From Amphiduros pacificus (taxonomy: Eukaryota > Annelida > Polychaeta > Phyllodocida > Hesionidae): a stretch of DNA of 64,000 nt. The stretch spans positions 53,420,556 to 53,484,555 of the forward strand of contig OX439001.1 in assembly GCA_949316495.1 (NCBI GenBank), in the 5' to 3' direction. This document shows, piece after piece, positions 1-13,074 of the stretch. A program made the position numbers and the translations under genes. Below the pieces are notes generated by a model that did not search any database, was not told the origin of the DNA, and worked only from the letters and a program-made list of their open reading frames with translations. Every line of letters begins with the position of its first letter. Within the stretch, counting starts at the first letter, position 1.

Positions 1-644
1 CAAAACCTGTTTGAAAGGGTCAATATCTACCATTCATCTCGTTTAAGCAAGAATACAGATTGCCAATATCTGCATGCTGCATATATTTGGCACCAGTGAT
101 ATTATATAAGGCTGAGGATAGTATACCCCTTTATATGTTTACAGATATTACAAATTATTATATCAACTATGTAACAGACTTTACAATTGTATCAATGCTG
201 AAAAACCTATATATCCGAAATGTAATATTTGAGCAGACCTGGTCTGAAATAGCGCTATAGAAGTTATTATTATTATTATTATTATTATTGTTGTTGTTGT
301 TGTTGTGTCACTTTCACATGTCAAAAATAGTGGGCAAATCACTGAACACACATCTGAGCATTATTACTACACATGTTTCTTTAATCAAATTGTGGTTTTA
401 TTTGACAATTAAAATAGTGATTGCAATATTTGAATTTATTTCAAATATATATAGTATTATTCATATTGTCTATGTTTGTAAAATAAATATAATATAAAGA
501 TTTCGTTTTTTTATTTTTGGTATCAAGTCATTTCTATTATCTTATATTCTTCTGGATTTGCAATAGACAAATGAATTTATGTTTTCTGAATAAATATCAG
601 TCAAACAGAACCCCAATACTAAGATTTCATCATGAACATAATAC
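1..644. other. AT-rich non-coding stretch with ATT/GTT microsatellite
   Basis: No coding signal is visible here. At about 264-306 an (ATT)n run changes to (GTT)n. It is preceded by GCGCTATAGAAGTT, which resembles the 3' end of the LINE at 29.6-31.7 kb (GCTATACAAATTTT followed by ATT repeats). This may therefore be the tail of an old, severely 5'-truncated LINE or LINE-mobilised copy. The remainder is featureless AT-rich DNA. Confidence 0.5.
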
Positions 645-726
645 TTTTCCCAACCAGGATTTGAACCGTGGACCTTTAGCATAGATGACAGACATCTTAA
701 CCACTGAGCCACATATCACCCTGTGG
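645..726 (-). mobile_element. tRNA-derived SINE head (fragment)
   Basis: Read on the minus strand, this segment has an A-box-like TGGCTCAGTGGTTAAGA (about 694-713) and a B-box-like GGTTCAAATCC (about 654-666), with the spacing of an RNA polymerase III type 2 promoter. The acceptor and T stems do not pair properly, so it is unlikely to be a functional tRNA gene. It is best read as the 5' head of a decayed tRNA-derived SINE. It is not obviously the same family as the copies at 23.9, 28.7, 35.4 and 55.2 kb. Confidence 0.6.
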
Positions 727-3540
727 CAGAACTGTAGAAAACCTGGAGTTACAGCATTGTATGAAAATTGAAATTGTTGCATTTCTTTGCTAATAAAGAC
801 ATTATATTTTAATTTTTTTGTATTTTCTCCATTTGCAAAAAAAAAAGGAAAAAGAAAGAAAAAAACATTTTACCCAGATGAAGATTTCACCTTTATTTAT
901 TGTATATAGTCATTATTTTTTTATAATTTCTATCAAAACAAAAAATGTTTCAATTCTATATGTTCTGATGTGCATGTTGCGAAAATAAAACTTCAAAATG
1001 AAGATTTCAGTTTCAGCATGAATAAAAAAAAAGATACATGTTGAATAGTATGATTTGACTTTCTCACTGGTACATCACACAAATAGCCAACATCTTTATC
1101 ACTTTGTCAATTTATTTTATAAAGGGATATTCAATTATTTCACACAACTGCCAAAATTAAATTTATAGAGTAAAATTTTCCAAAAATATGTTTGTGTAAG
1201 ATGATATCAATAGTAATGCAAATAGATCAAAATAAACAGATATCTATAACTCATCTCTCATTTAAATCTAACCATTTTCTAGGTGATTCTCTGTAGGTAG
1301 GTATATAAGGTTAGCATGTAATTATTTACATTGAATATAAGGTGTGTCATATAATGTCCATACACATTTTATATATTTAACTCGAACTCATAAAACAGAG
1401 AATTGTAATAAGCCAAAGAAAATCAGTTACTGGAGTGGTACACATTTTTCTGGAGAAGTCATATGGAAAGTAGTCCGGTAGGATATTAGTTTCATTGGGA
1501 GTGTTAATATGTATCCAATGGGTTCACTCACAACAGAAATCAAGATGGCCGAATGTTGGTTGGGAAAGTGCTTGATTTCTCTTAAGGGGAGTACACGTCA
1601 TGGTTTATTTTACTCCACCCCCCCCCCCCCCCCCCCCCGAATGATGAATGGTCTATCTTAGGAAGAGTCCTAATCCGAAGAATATATCTGCAGTCTAGAC
1701 TTGACAGTGCCTTGCAAATAATATCTAAATTAAAGATTAATCAGATATCGATATATATCCTTCTTAGCCCCCCCTTCCTTTCTGTGTCCTTATTTGTGAG
1801 GTGTCGAGGAGACTGATTCAATCTCTGCCTAGTGTAAATTAGAACACCCTGTAGCCTTATCCTGGATATTTGGCACTATTTATTTTGCTTAATGCCTCTC
1901 TGCATGCGGTCTGTCTGTCTTTTCATTCTGCCATTGTCTCTCAAATTGTCATGTTCTGGGTGCATAGTCAATCCTAAAAAATTCGAGATGGAATCCAATA
2001 TATTGAAACATAATATATGACATATCTTCTTTGTGGTTAAGCGAATGTGGAAGTCGATATATTCTTTCAGGGGATTTGATGCAGTGCCCTGATCAATAAT
2101 TTGGTATGTGTCTCCTCACCTTATTACGAGAATTATTGCGAGACCTCAGCGAGAGTAGGGTCTTGTAATTGTCAACCCAACACAGTACACTTTGTCACCA
2201 AACATTTGCCAACTAAACCTTGTTTTCCTCTACAAATTTAGAAACATGCAAGGGATGTTAACTAAGAGAGGAGAACTGTTTGTTCCCTTGACCTCTCCTT
2301 CTTTACACATTTTTCATTGTCTGTTCCTCGCATTTGATGTCTCCATTGTGTATGTAAAATGTACCCAACTTGACAGGGCAGAAAAAGAGCTCACACAAAA
2401 TTATCTTTGTCGGCCAATACTAGTCAACTGGAGTGTCAATCCTGTCGTGTGGAGACAAGCTAAATGGTCAGTTGTCAAGAAAAATGATTTATTTCCAAGC
2501 AAAAGGTTTTTCTTTCCTTAGAATTTTTATAGCACTCAGAGTCAACTGTCCGCTGCAAAATGGAATATTTTAAGAAATGGAAATGAATAACTATTTGATA
2601 TTGTCAAAATGAACGCCGAGTGAACAAACACTTTTTGCAATGTCCTTGCTGTTGTCCCATTCCCAGATGACAGTTTGCTCCTTTCTGCATTATTCCACCC
2701 TAACGTGTATTAAATCAACAGGAATATAGTCACGATTGATCACGTGATTCGGACCCACCAACCCTTGTCCTCTACTGATATTAATGTGACAAAGAACTCT
2801 ATTGCCTCACCAACTGTAACCGGCTTGAATCACTAAGAGTGAATATATAAGAGTCTATATTTGAAACCTAATATTATATGTATTATAATCTTAATAAGGC
2901 CTACACATAAGGCAAATATATCTTCCATTGTCTTGTGATTCAAATGATATATTATGTCACTTTAAACTGGATGCAAGTTTTAATCGGATATCCTCTCAAT
3001 TAAACATTAAAATAAGCTACATGTTGTGTATTTCATTTATGATGTAAGCACATAACTGATTACTTTCACTTGCTAAATCCTCTATAAGAAATGCCCTTTT
3101 GAAAAGAATGGTCAACCTTGCGTCAATATGTCTACATTTAGGCATTTCGATTAATGTACTTCTTGGCACAAGTAAAATTGTCATTCTTAAGATTTGCTCA
3201 ATGTCAACGAGTTGGCGGTCTGATATAAGTCGAGTGCTTCTTTGGGTCAATATTGAATCAAGGTACTCTCAAAATGTGCATCATTACTTGAGATATAAAT
3301 AGAAACTATGGCTAACACGGAGGAAATAATAACAAAAAATATATGTTTAAAAAAGAAAGCAGGTTTTTGAAAAAATCGAAATTAATCAAAGCAAGAAATA
3401 TTTTTAAAACAGATGAGTATGAATAGTATACGTTTATTAAGCCACTGCGTCCACGGCGCTCCCATACAATCCTGGAGATAACCAGTGACCTTGGTGTCAC
3501 CATGGAGTACTAAGTGTTCAATGCTTGCTGAGATATATTA
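727..3540. other. Non-coding AT-rich region
   Basis: No supportable gene. It contains an A-rich tract (838-867) and a 21-base C run (1618-1638). A 109-codon open frame at 2192-2521 (+) has no recognisable domain, composition or neighbour and is treated as chance. Confidence 0.5.
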
Positions 3541-4620
3541 TCCCCTTGTCACACCAGGCCCATACTATGCCCCTGTCACACCAGGCCCATACTATGCCCC
3601 TGGCACACTAGGCCTATCCTATGCCCCTCTCATACCAGGCCCATACTATTCCCCTGGCACACCAGGCCTATCCTATGCCCCTGTCACACTAGGCCTATCC
3701 TATGCCCCTGTCACACTAGGCCTATCCTATGACCCTGCAACACTAGGCCTATCCTATGCCTCTGTCACACCAGGCCTATCTTATGCCCCTGGCACACCAG
3801 GCCTCTCTATGCCCCTGTCACACCAGGCCTATCCTATGCCTCTGTCACACTAGGCCCATACTATGCCCCTGTCACACTAGGCCTATCCTATGTCCCTGTC
3901 ACACTAGGCCTATCCTGTACCCCTGTCACACTAGGCCTATCATATGCCCCTGTCACACTAGGCCTATCCTATGCCCCTGTCACACTAGGCCCATACTATG
4001 CCCCTGTCACACTAGGCCCATACCATGCCCCTGTCACACTAGGCCTATCCTATGTCCCTGCCACACTAGGCCTTTCCTGTGCCCCTGTCACACTAGGCCT
4101 ATCATATGGCCCTGCCACACTAGGCCTATCCTGTGCCCCTGTCATACTAGGCCCATACTATGCCCCTGTCACACTAGGCCCATACTATGCCCCTGTCACA
4201 CTAGGCCTATCTTCTGCCCCTGTCACACTAGGCCCATACTATGCTCTTGTCACACTAGGCCTATACTATGCCCCTGCCACACTAGGCCTATCCTGTGCCC
4301 CTGTCACACTAGGCCTATCTTATGCCCCTGTCACACCAGGCCCATACTATGCCCCTGTCACACTAGGCCCATACTATGCCCCTGTCACACTAGGCCTATC
4401 TTATGCCCCTGTCACACTAGGCCTATACTATGTCCCTGCCACACTAGGCCTATCCTGTGCCCCTGTCACACTAGGCCTATCTTATGCCCCTGTCACACCA
4501 GGCCCATACTATGCCCCTGTCACACTAGGCCCATACTATGCCCCTGTCACACTAGGCCTATCTTATGCCCCTGTCACACTAGGCCTATTTTATGCCCCTC
4601 TCACACTAGGCCTATCTTAC
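3541..4620. repeat. 27 bp minisatellite, about 40 copies
   Basis: Tandem array of a 27 bp unit with core CCCCTGTCACACTAGGCC followed by a TATCCTATG-type segment. Common variants are CTATCC/CCATAC, CACACT/CACACC and GTCACA/GCCACA. Because 27 is a multiple of three, one plus-strand frame stays open for about 300 codons and would read a 9-residue repeat (CPCHTRPIL). A small length change near 3805 switches the open frame, which argues against coding constraint. Sequence on either side is unique. Confidence 0.95.
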
Positions 4621-6516
4621 TGCATATCTTAAATGATCATTTCAAGAAACACCTCGGTTAAGAATTCTATTTATTTTCACAATTATCATTTGGTATATAA
4701 ACTTGGTGATTATGTTACAATGTTGTGACTAATCAGCTGTTCACAATTAAATATGCAATGATTGCATGTAATGATTTCAAAATGTTGTAAGTTATCAGCT
4801 GTTCTGACGAAGTTCTGATGTGATAGGGCAGTACTAATATCAATGGAATTCTAAACTAGCAACCCCATTAGTTAAACCTTGAAAGAGGGAAAGGAGCATA
4901 TTAAAAAAGATTCTGACAAAATTATGTAAACGTTGCTTATTTCCTCATACGATATTGGTCAAACATTAAATTGACAAGTTATATGCTTTTGGTGTCTGGA
5001 ATTAATCATTATTATTATGTAAAATATTAAATTTTGTCCATTATTCAATTCATTAAAGGTTTGCAAATAAAATCATATTCACACCTTTATTTTAATTAGA
5101 AGTTAGAAGTATTAGATAATATAAATTGTTTTTTCTCTGACAAAAGATGAACAATTATTTCAAATCTTCAAGTCACAAATGTCACAGAGGCCTCGTAGTT
5201 CGTGAATATGAAATTTACAAGACGTAATGGACTTTCTTCCATTTCCTTCTGACAACGCCTCATCTTTCCATGCATGCAAGATCAAAGATGAATTGACATT
5301 CAGATAGACACATGGTGACCACGTCCCTGTCACGCGGATATCAATGAAAGCATGGTGCTTCAAGAAAAATGAAGACAATGTATTTTAGGACGGGCAGTGC
5401 ATCATAACATGTCACATGACCAAGCGATAGGGGACCAGCTTGATGCAGTGCAATTAGCGCGTGCACACCATGTGACTTCAGGGTAATTACAATGTGTGGC
5501 ATACAAACGGAGCAACTGAGTACATTTCGTGTATCACATACTGATGTTCATTTTCCATGCGACATTTCATACAAAGAGATTTATTTTGAACATTACATTA
5601 TCTCTTAGCTAACAATAGCTAGTTTTTTTGTCAATTAAATTGAAGTTATATTTTACGATTCTCACAAAGGATAAATATGTGAATCAAGTTGGTTCTTATC
5701 TGGGATTTTCTTCTATCATAATGAATATTTTCTAGCGTGTCGTAGTAAACAACAGTTGGGAAGGAATGTATCGTGCTGCTTTTTTCAAACGAATTCCCAT
5801 GACATCTTGGCAGGCAGTCTGTTTAAGAGCATTTTGGGTTGGGTCAAATGCAGTGCAATACGCGTATATACATGTGCGGAATTTGTTCATGGGATAATAT
5901 ATACTACCTTTATACTAAATTGTGTATCATCTTAAAGCTGAGTGATATCTAAATATTGAAACCTAATAAGGAATACTGGGACTGAGAGTTCAAAGATAGG
6001 ATGCACATTTGATGTTTGATTCAGCAGGCGTACTTCTGAAATTGACACGATAAGAACAGTCATCCATAAAACACCAAAGCTTGGAAGAGGGGTTTGGCCA
6101 GGGCTCATTTGGTAGGACATCACCCACCCAACGCCCTCTACCGGTTGATTTGTTGCTTATTCTAGAAAGGTGGAGTTATTTCTCACTCCAATCTGTGCTC
6201 CATGGCTGTTTATTACCAACCGTGGTTTGCGGCGTCGTGTCCGTGAGATAAGCTTCATAAAGAACAGGGCATTCACTCCCCATGGCAAGTTAAACTCTCA
6301 TGTAACGTTTAGATTGTGTTGAAAACAAAATATAGATACTAACAAACGAAAAAGCTTGGCGATTTTAAATGTGCCCTTTATTATATTTGCTTTAATATAT
6401 ATGCCTGAGGAAAAAGAATCTTAAATGATATGACATCAAACATCGATATACCAACATCAAAGACATGTTAAACTTGTAGATATTAATTCTCCAATATATC
6501 GAATGGAAGAGGAATG
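4621..6516. other. Non-coding region
   Basis: No gene is visible. Around 4720-4805 there is a weak two-copy direct repeat: ATGTTGTGACTAATCAGCTG and a second, diverged copy ending ATCAGCTGTTC. The remainder is unique AT-rich DNA. Confidence 0.5.
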
Positions 6517-9500
6517 GGCTAGAGTACTGTAACTGCCATGCATCATGAGGGCTAGTGTACTGTAACTGCCATGCATCATGTGGGCTAGTGTACAGTAACT
6601 GCCATGCATCATGTGGGCTAGTGTACAGTAACTGCCATGCATCATGAGGGCTAGTGTACTGTAACTGCCATGCATCATTAGGGCTAGTGTACAGTAACTG
6701 CCATGCATCATGAGGGCTAGTGTACAGTAACTGCCATGCATTATAAAGTTTAGTGTACAGTAACTGCCATGCATCATAAGGTCTAGAGTACTGTAACTGC
6801 CATGCATCATGAGGGCTAGAGTACTGTAACTGCCATGCATCATGAGGGCTAGTGTATTGTAACTGCCATGCATCATTAGGGCTAGTGTACTGTAACTGCC
6901 ATGCATCATTAGAGCTAGTGTACTGTAACTGCCATGCATCATGAGGGCTAGAGTACTGTAACTGCCATGCATCATTAGGGCTAGTGTACTGTAACTGCCA
7001 TGCATCATTAGAGCTAGTGTACTGTAACTGCCATGCATCATGAGGGCTAGTGTACTGTAACTGCCATGCATCATGAGGGCTAGTGTACTGTAACTGCCAT
7101 GCATCATTAGAGCTAGTGTACTGTAACTGCCATGCATCATGAGGACTAGAGTACTGTAACTGCCATGCATCATGAGGGCTAGTGTACTGTAACTGCCATG
7201 CATCATTAGGGCTAGTGTACTGTAACTGCCATGCATCATGAGGGCTAGTGTACTGTAACTGCCATGCATCATTAGAGCTAGTGTACTGTAACTGCCATGC
7301 ATCATGAGGGCTAGTGTACTGTAACTGCCATGCATCATGAGGGCTAGTGTACTGTAACTGCCATGCATCATTAGGGCTAGTGTACTGTAACTGCCATGCA
7401 TCATGAGGGCTAGTGTACAGTAACCGCCATGCATTATAAAGTCTAGTGTACAGTAACTGCCATGCATCATAAGGTCTAGAGTACTGTAACTGCCATGCAT
7501 CATGAGGGCTAGAGTACAGTAACTGCCATGCATCATTAGAGCTAGTGTACTGTAACTGCTATGCATCATGAGGGCTAGTGTACAGTAACTGTCATGCATC
7601 ATGAGGGCAAGTGTACAGTAACTGCCATGCATCATGTGGGCTAGTTTACAGTAACTGTTATGCATCATGAGGGCTAGTGTACAGTAACTGCCATGCATTA
7701 TAAAGTCTAGTGTACAGTAACTGCCATGCATCATAAGGTCTAGAGTACTGTAACTGTTATGCATCAAGAGGGGTAGTGTACAGTAACTGCCATGCATCAT
7801 TAGAGCTAGTGTACTGTAACTGCCATGCATCATGAGGGCTAGTGTACAGTAACTGCCATGCATCATGATGGCTAGTGTACTGTAGCTGCCATGCATCATG
7901 TGGGCTAGAGTACTGTAACTGCCATGCATCATGAGGGCTAGAGTACTGTAACTGCCATGCATCATGTGGGCTAGTGTACAGTAACTGCCATGCATCATAA
8001 GGGCTAGTGTACTGTAACTGCCATGCATCATTAGAGCTAGTGTACTGTAACTGCCATGCATCATGAGGGCTAGAGTACTGTAACTGCCATGCATCATGTG
8101 GGCTAGTGTACAGTAACTGCCATGCATCATGAGGGCTAGTGTACTGTAACTGCCATGCATCATTAGGGCTAGTGTACAGTAACTGCCATGCATCATGAGG
8201 GCTAGTGTACAGTAACTGCCATGCATTATAAAGTCTAGTGTATAGTAACTGCCATGCATCATAAGGTCTAGAGTACTGTAACTGCCATGCATCATGAGGG
8301 CTAGAGTACTGTAACTGCCATGCATCATGAGGGCTAGAGTACAGTAACTGCCATGCATCATGAGGGCTAGTGTACTGTAACTGCCATGCATCATTAGGGC
8401 TAGTGTACTGTAACTGCCATGCATCATGAGGGCTAGTGTACAGTAACTGCCATGCATTATAAAGTCTAGTGTACAGTAACTGCCATGCATCATAAGGTCT
8501 AGAGTACTGTAACTGCCATGCATCATGAGGGCTAGTGTACAGTAACTGCCATGCATCATGTGGGCAAGTTTACAGTAACTGTTATGCATCATGAGGGCTA
8601 GTGTACTGTAACTGCCATGCATCATGAGGGCTAGTGTACAGTAACTGCCATGCATCATGATGGCTAGTGTACTGTAGCTGCCATGCATCATGTGGGCTAG
8701 TGTACAGTAACTGCCATGCATCATGAGGGCTAGAATACTGTAACTGCCATGCATCATGTGGGCTAGTGTACAGTAACTGCCATGCATCATGAGGGCTAGA
8801 GTACTGTAACTGCCATGCATCATGAGGGCTAGTTTACAGTAACTGTTATGCATCATGAGGGCTAGTGTACTGTAACTGCCATGCATCATTAGGGCCTGTG
8901 TACTGTAACTGCCATGCATCATGAGGGCTAGTGTACAGTAACTGCCATGCATCATGATGGCTAGTGTACTGTAGCTGGCATGCATCATGAGGGCTAGAGT
9001 ACTGTAACTGCCATGCATCATGAGGGCTAATGTACAGTAACTATCATGCATCATGAGGGCTAGTGCACTATAACTGTCATGCATTATGAGGGCTAGTGTA
9101 CAGTAACTGCCATGCATCATTAGAGCTAGTGTACTGTAACTGCCATGCATTATAAAGTCTAGTGTACAGTAACTGCCATGCATTATAAAGTCTAGTGTAC
9201 AGTAACTGCCATGCATCATAAGGTCTAGTGTACAGTAACTGCCATGAATCACGAGGGCTAGTGTACTGTAGCTGGCATGCATCATGAGGGCTATTGTACA
9301 GTAACTGTCATGCATCATGAGGGCTATTGTATTGTAACTGTCATGCATCATGAGGGCTAGTGTACAGTAACTGCCATGTATCATGAGGGCTAGTGTATAG
9401 TAACTGCCATGCATCATGAGGGCTAGTGTACAGTAACTGTCATGTATCATGAGGGCTAGTGTATTGTAACTGCCATGCATCATCAGGGCTAGTGTACAGT

Positions 9501-10123
9501 AACTGTCATGCGTCATCAGGGCTAGTGTATTGTAACTGCCATGCATCATGAGGGCTAGTGTACAGTAACTGTCATGCGTCATCAGGGCTGGTGTAAAGTA
9601 ACTGTTATGCATCATGAGGGCTAGTGTACAGTAACTGTCATGTATCATGAGGGCTAGTGTATTGTAACTGCCATGCATCATGAGGGCTAGTTTACAGTAA
9701 CTGTTATGCATCATGAGGGCTAGTGTACTGTAACTGCCATGTATCATGAGGGCTAGTGTATAGTAACTGCCATGCATCATGAGGGCTAGTATATTGTAAC
9801 TGTCATGCATCATGTGGGCTAGTGTACAGTAACTGTCATGCGTCACCAGGGCTTGTGTAAAGTAACTGTCATGCATCATGATGGCTAGTGTACAGTAACT
9901 GTCATGCATCATGAGGGCTAGTATACAGTTACTGCCATGCATCATGAGGGCTAGTGTATTATTACTGTAATGCATCATGAGGGCTAGTGTAGAGTAACGT
10001 TCATGCATCACGAGGGCTAGTGTACTGTAGCTGTCATGCATCATGAGGGCTAGTGTATTGTAACTGTTATGCATCATGAGGACTAGTGTATTGTAACTGT
10101 TATGCATCATGAGGGTTAGTGTA
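6517..10123. repeat. 33 bp minisatellite, about 109 copies
   Basis: This is the largest tandem array in the window. The unit core on the plus strand is GTAACTGCCATGCATCAT followed by GAGGGCTAGTGTACT. A marker variant containing TTATAAAG occurs at 6741, 7434, 7698, 8226, 8457, 9150 and 9183. All the spacings are exact multiples of 33 (693, 264, 528, 231, 693, 33), so I see no register-breaking indel between 6741 and 9183. The minus strand consequently has an uninterrupted open frame of 1241 codons (6457-10182) reading an 11-residue repeat, MMHGSYSTLAL. Variants are shared among distant units, indicating block duplication. Divergence is higher near the 9.2-10.1 kb edge, as expected for an ageing array end. 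Confidence 0.95.
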
Positions 10124-10223
10124 CTACCAGACATTACTGTGGTTTTGTTCTGGTTTGTGTCATATTTGAGGATGGCAGACATGAGGTGTTGGAATCAATT
10201 ACATTCTATAAATAGCAGTCCGG

Positions 10224-10333
10224 CACATTGTTTGTATGTGTCAGAGATGACACATTGTTTGTATGTATCAGAGATGGCACATTGTATGTATCAGAGATGG
10301 CAAATTGTATGTGTGTGTCAGAGATGGTACATT
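10224..10333. repeat. 27 bp minisatellite, left remnant (interrupted by LINE)
   Basis: About four units of a 27 bp repeat with core TTGTATGTATCAGAGATG and ACACATTG. They end at ACATT (10329-10333), exactly where the LINE 3' tail begins. The same repeat resumes at 13075. Units here are more diverged than in the right-hand block. Confidence 0.85.
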
Positions 10334-13074
10334 CAAACTCAAACTCAAACTCAAAATCAATTTATTCAGCCATATATAATACTACATATTTTATGATATT
10401 GTTACATAATATGTAAATATTAACATAAATATAATATGGCCAGGGAGACCCCCATTAAGGTGAGTTTAATCACCGCTATCATAGGAGCCACCTTGGGGAA
10501 AATTAGATGAAATTAACTTAATAACTTTGCATACGTACATGATTTTTCAACTAGTGTAATATGGTAAAAGATTGATTTTTTATGTTTTGGCTGAAGTAGA
10601 TAGTTTCATGTATATTTCTACCTAGTATATATAAATAATGCTTATTAGGTGTGACATAGAACTTAATTCTCTGGTATGTGTACATGCATGATATACAAAT
10701 GTATTCAGAAATAGCAGTACAGTTTCAGTAAAACAAAATACAACAAGACTACAGTGCATCAGTCCAGCAATGTTTTATTGGGGGCTGACGGATGTCATCA
10801 CTTATTCTTGTAGGATAGCTATGTAATTTCATTGTTTGGTGGAAAGGCAAATTCTGTAAATATAATGGTAGTTTTTGGTGTTTATATCTATAATAAAACT
10901 TCAACACTTGGACTTTGTAGATATCACAAACTTTCAATAATTTAAAATGTTTAAAGATAGGTTCTGTATGAGCATTATAGTTACTCAGATTTATTATTCT
11001 TATTGCCTTTTTTGCAACTGGGCAACTCTTTTGCAAGATTTACCCCATATAAGAATTCCATAATTTATGTAGGACAAGATCATGGAGTTATTGAGTGTGA
11101 TTCTTATATTAAGTGGTAATATATGTTTCAGTCTGTTTAATACACCTAAATTTCTGGATAGCTTGGATTCTGTCGACAAGATCATTCCAGTTTAAATGTT
11201 GATTTATAGTAATACCCAGAAAATTGAAACACCTCCCTTGTTCAATCTCAATATTGTTCAATCTTAAATTCAGTTGTGGTAATTTCTTTTTCTGTGGTGT
11301 GTAGAATATCATGAATTTTGTTTTATCTACATTTAATGATAATTTGTTTACTCTAAGCCAGTCATTTATATTTTGTAGTTCAGTATTTATTGCTTAACTG
11401 GTATCTATATGAATTGTGCTATGGTTAATGAGTTTCAATATACTTGAGAGAGTAGTGTCATCAGCATATATTACAAGATGGAACAATTTACTTGCATTTG
11501 CAATGTCATTAATATAAATAATAAATAGTAGTGGCCCCAGTATGGAGCCTTGTGGAACTCCATCTCATCATCTTTTTTGTAGATTGGATTAATTTTAGCT
11601 AGCTTTAATTTATCTGGAAATATTCCTGTATTTAGCATCTGATTAATAATAATGATTAATTGTTTAACAAAGGCCTCTTGATGGTTTGGATAAATTTAGA
11701 AGAAAGTCCATCGAAACCAAAGCTTGTTTTTGGTTTCAATTTATCTATGATTGTATCTGTGGTTTTCTCATCAACATTTTGAAAATGAAAGGTATGATTA
11801 TGATGTACAGTAAGATAATTATTATGCTTTTTATTCTTTGGCATACCTATTTCCTGTGCCAACTTGGTACAATTTCTGTGAAAAACTTGTTGAATTTATT
11901 TGCAATTTACTTTAGATATATGGTATTCAGTTGAATCAGGGCTAGTTGTTTTAAGTTTCTTATAAAGATCATCTCTAAATTTGACAGATTTTATGATTCC
12001 ATATGTAATCCATTTAGATTTTTTGTGTTTATATCGATTAAATTTAACAATCTTTTCTGGCATATGTTTTTCCTTTGCATCTTGAAGAACATTGTGTAAT
12101 ATGTTGTAATTTATATTAGGATCCAACGTAGGACTAGAATTAATTGCCAGTAAGATATCAGAGGTATATATTTCATTCTCAAATTTCCTAATTGACTCTG
12201 TGTCCTTTTTGGATATCTTTATATATTTTGTGGGCAGATTCTTATGTTGTACATTATTTAGGATAGTAAAATAGGGTTCATGGTCTGAGATTTTTTTAAG
12301 GAGTATTCCTGATGTGGTGTCAATAGTTTCTTCTGACAGCCTACAAAAGAGATTGTCATTCAAGGTACCATGTTTATTTGAGAAAAGGGTCGGAAGAATA
12401 ATTTTAGGGTAAAAACTGTGGCTAGTAAACATATCAAAATAATCTGCAAAGACTGCTTTTTGATTAATTTGTAATAAGTTTATGTTGAAGTCTCCAGTTG
12501 TAATACATTCATTTTAGTTTTCTCTAGTTTAGTAGCAATTGGAGTGAATTCATCTATAAATTCTTTGTATTTCTCAAGAAGTCCTTTGGGGGTCTATATA
12601 TATTTGCTATTGTTATAGACTTTGATATTCATTCATTTTTAACAACTTCTATTACCTGACCCTCCCAGTCATTATAATTATTTAAAGTCATCTTGATGTT
12701 ATGTTTGAATTTATCATCCAAATATTTTATTAATCCTCCCTTTGTACTACAGGACTTGCCCTGAGATATACAGATGTATCCCTCCAGTTCAATTTCTGGT
12801 GGTACTAAATTGTCAGGTAGACCACTTTCCTGTATACATATAGCACTGAATTTAAAGCCAATATCACTCAATACACCTACAAAAATTTTAAGTTCACTAA
12901 TTTTTGCTCTAATGGACTGGATATTGGAACTCATTATACTGAAAACATTCTTCTTATTTCTAAGCAATTCAAACATATTTTCTGAGTCTAGATAAGGTGA
13001 GTGATGTATAATTTGTGTTTCATCTTTACTGAGTCTAGATAGGGTGAGTGATGTATAATTTGTGTTTCATCTTT
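10334..13074 (-). mobile_element. CR1/L2-like LINE, internally deleted, inserted in a minisatellite
   Basis: Minus-strand non-LTR retrotransposon copy. In element order, an APE-type endonuclease N-terminus (12976-12629) contains SSNIQSIR and AICIQES. GDFNINL follows at about 12484-12495 and SDHEPYF at about 12274-12289. A linker continues to about 11896, then the start of reverse transcriptase with KTSFGFDGLSSKF (11862-11656). Near 11560-11570 the frame jumps from the fingers (INPIYKKDD) directly to the [10 protein letters not shown] region, so RT motif A and its surroundings are missing. YADD is present at 11457-11468 and the C-terminal region ends near 10749. Several frame breaks make it inactive. 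The 3' end (10334-10370) carries short TCAAAC-type repeats (TTTGAG on the element strand), which differ from the (ATT)n tail of the 29.6 kb LINE. Both sides show ACATT, which is also part of the host repeat unit. Confidence 0.9.

Noticed and set aside
645-726. Functional tRNA gene
   Set aside because: A and B boxes are present but acceptor and T stems do not pair. A SINE head fits better.
2192-2521. 109-codon open frame as a small gene
   Set aside because: No domain, signal peptide, splice sites or repeat context; its length is within chance for AT-rich DNA.
3756-4661. 301-codon plus-strand open frame (CPCHTRPIL repeats)
   Set aside because: By-product of a 27 bp minisatellite. A small length change moves the open frame from one reading to another, which would not be tolerated in a gene.
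6457-10182. 1241-codon minus-strand open frame as a repetitive protein gene
   Set aside because: It is fully explained by a 33 bp stop-free tandem unit in perfect register. No signal peptide, domain, splice context or codon constraint is visible.
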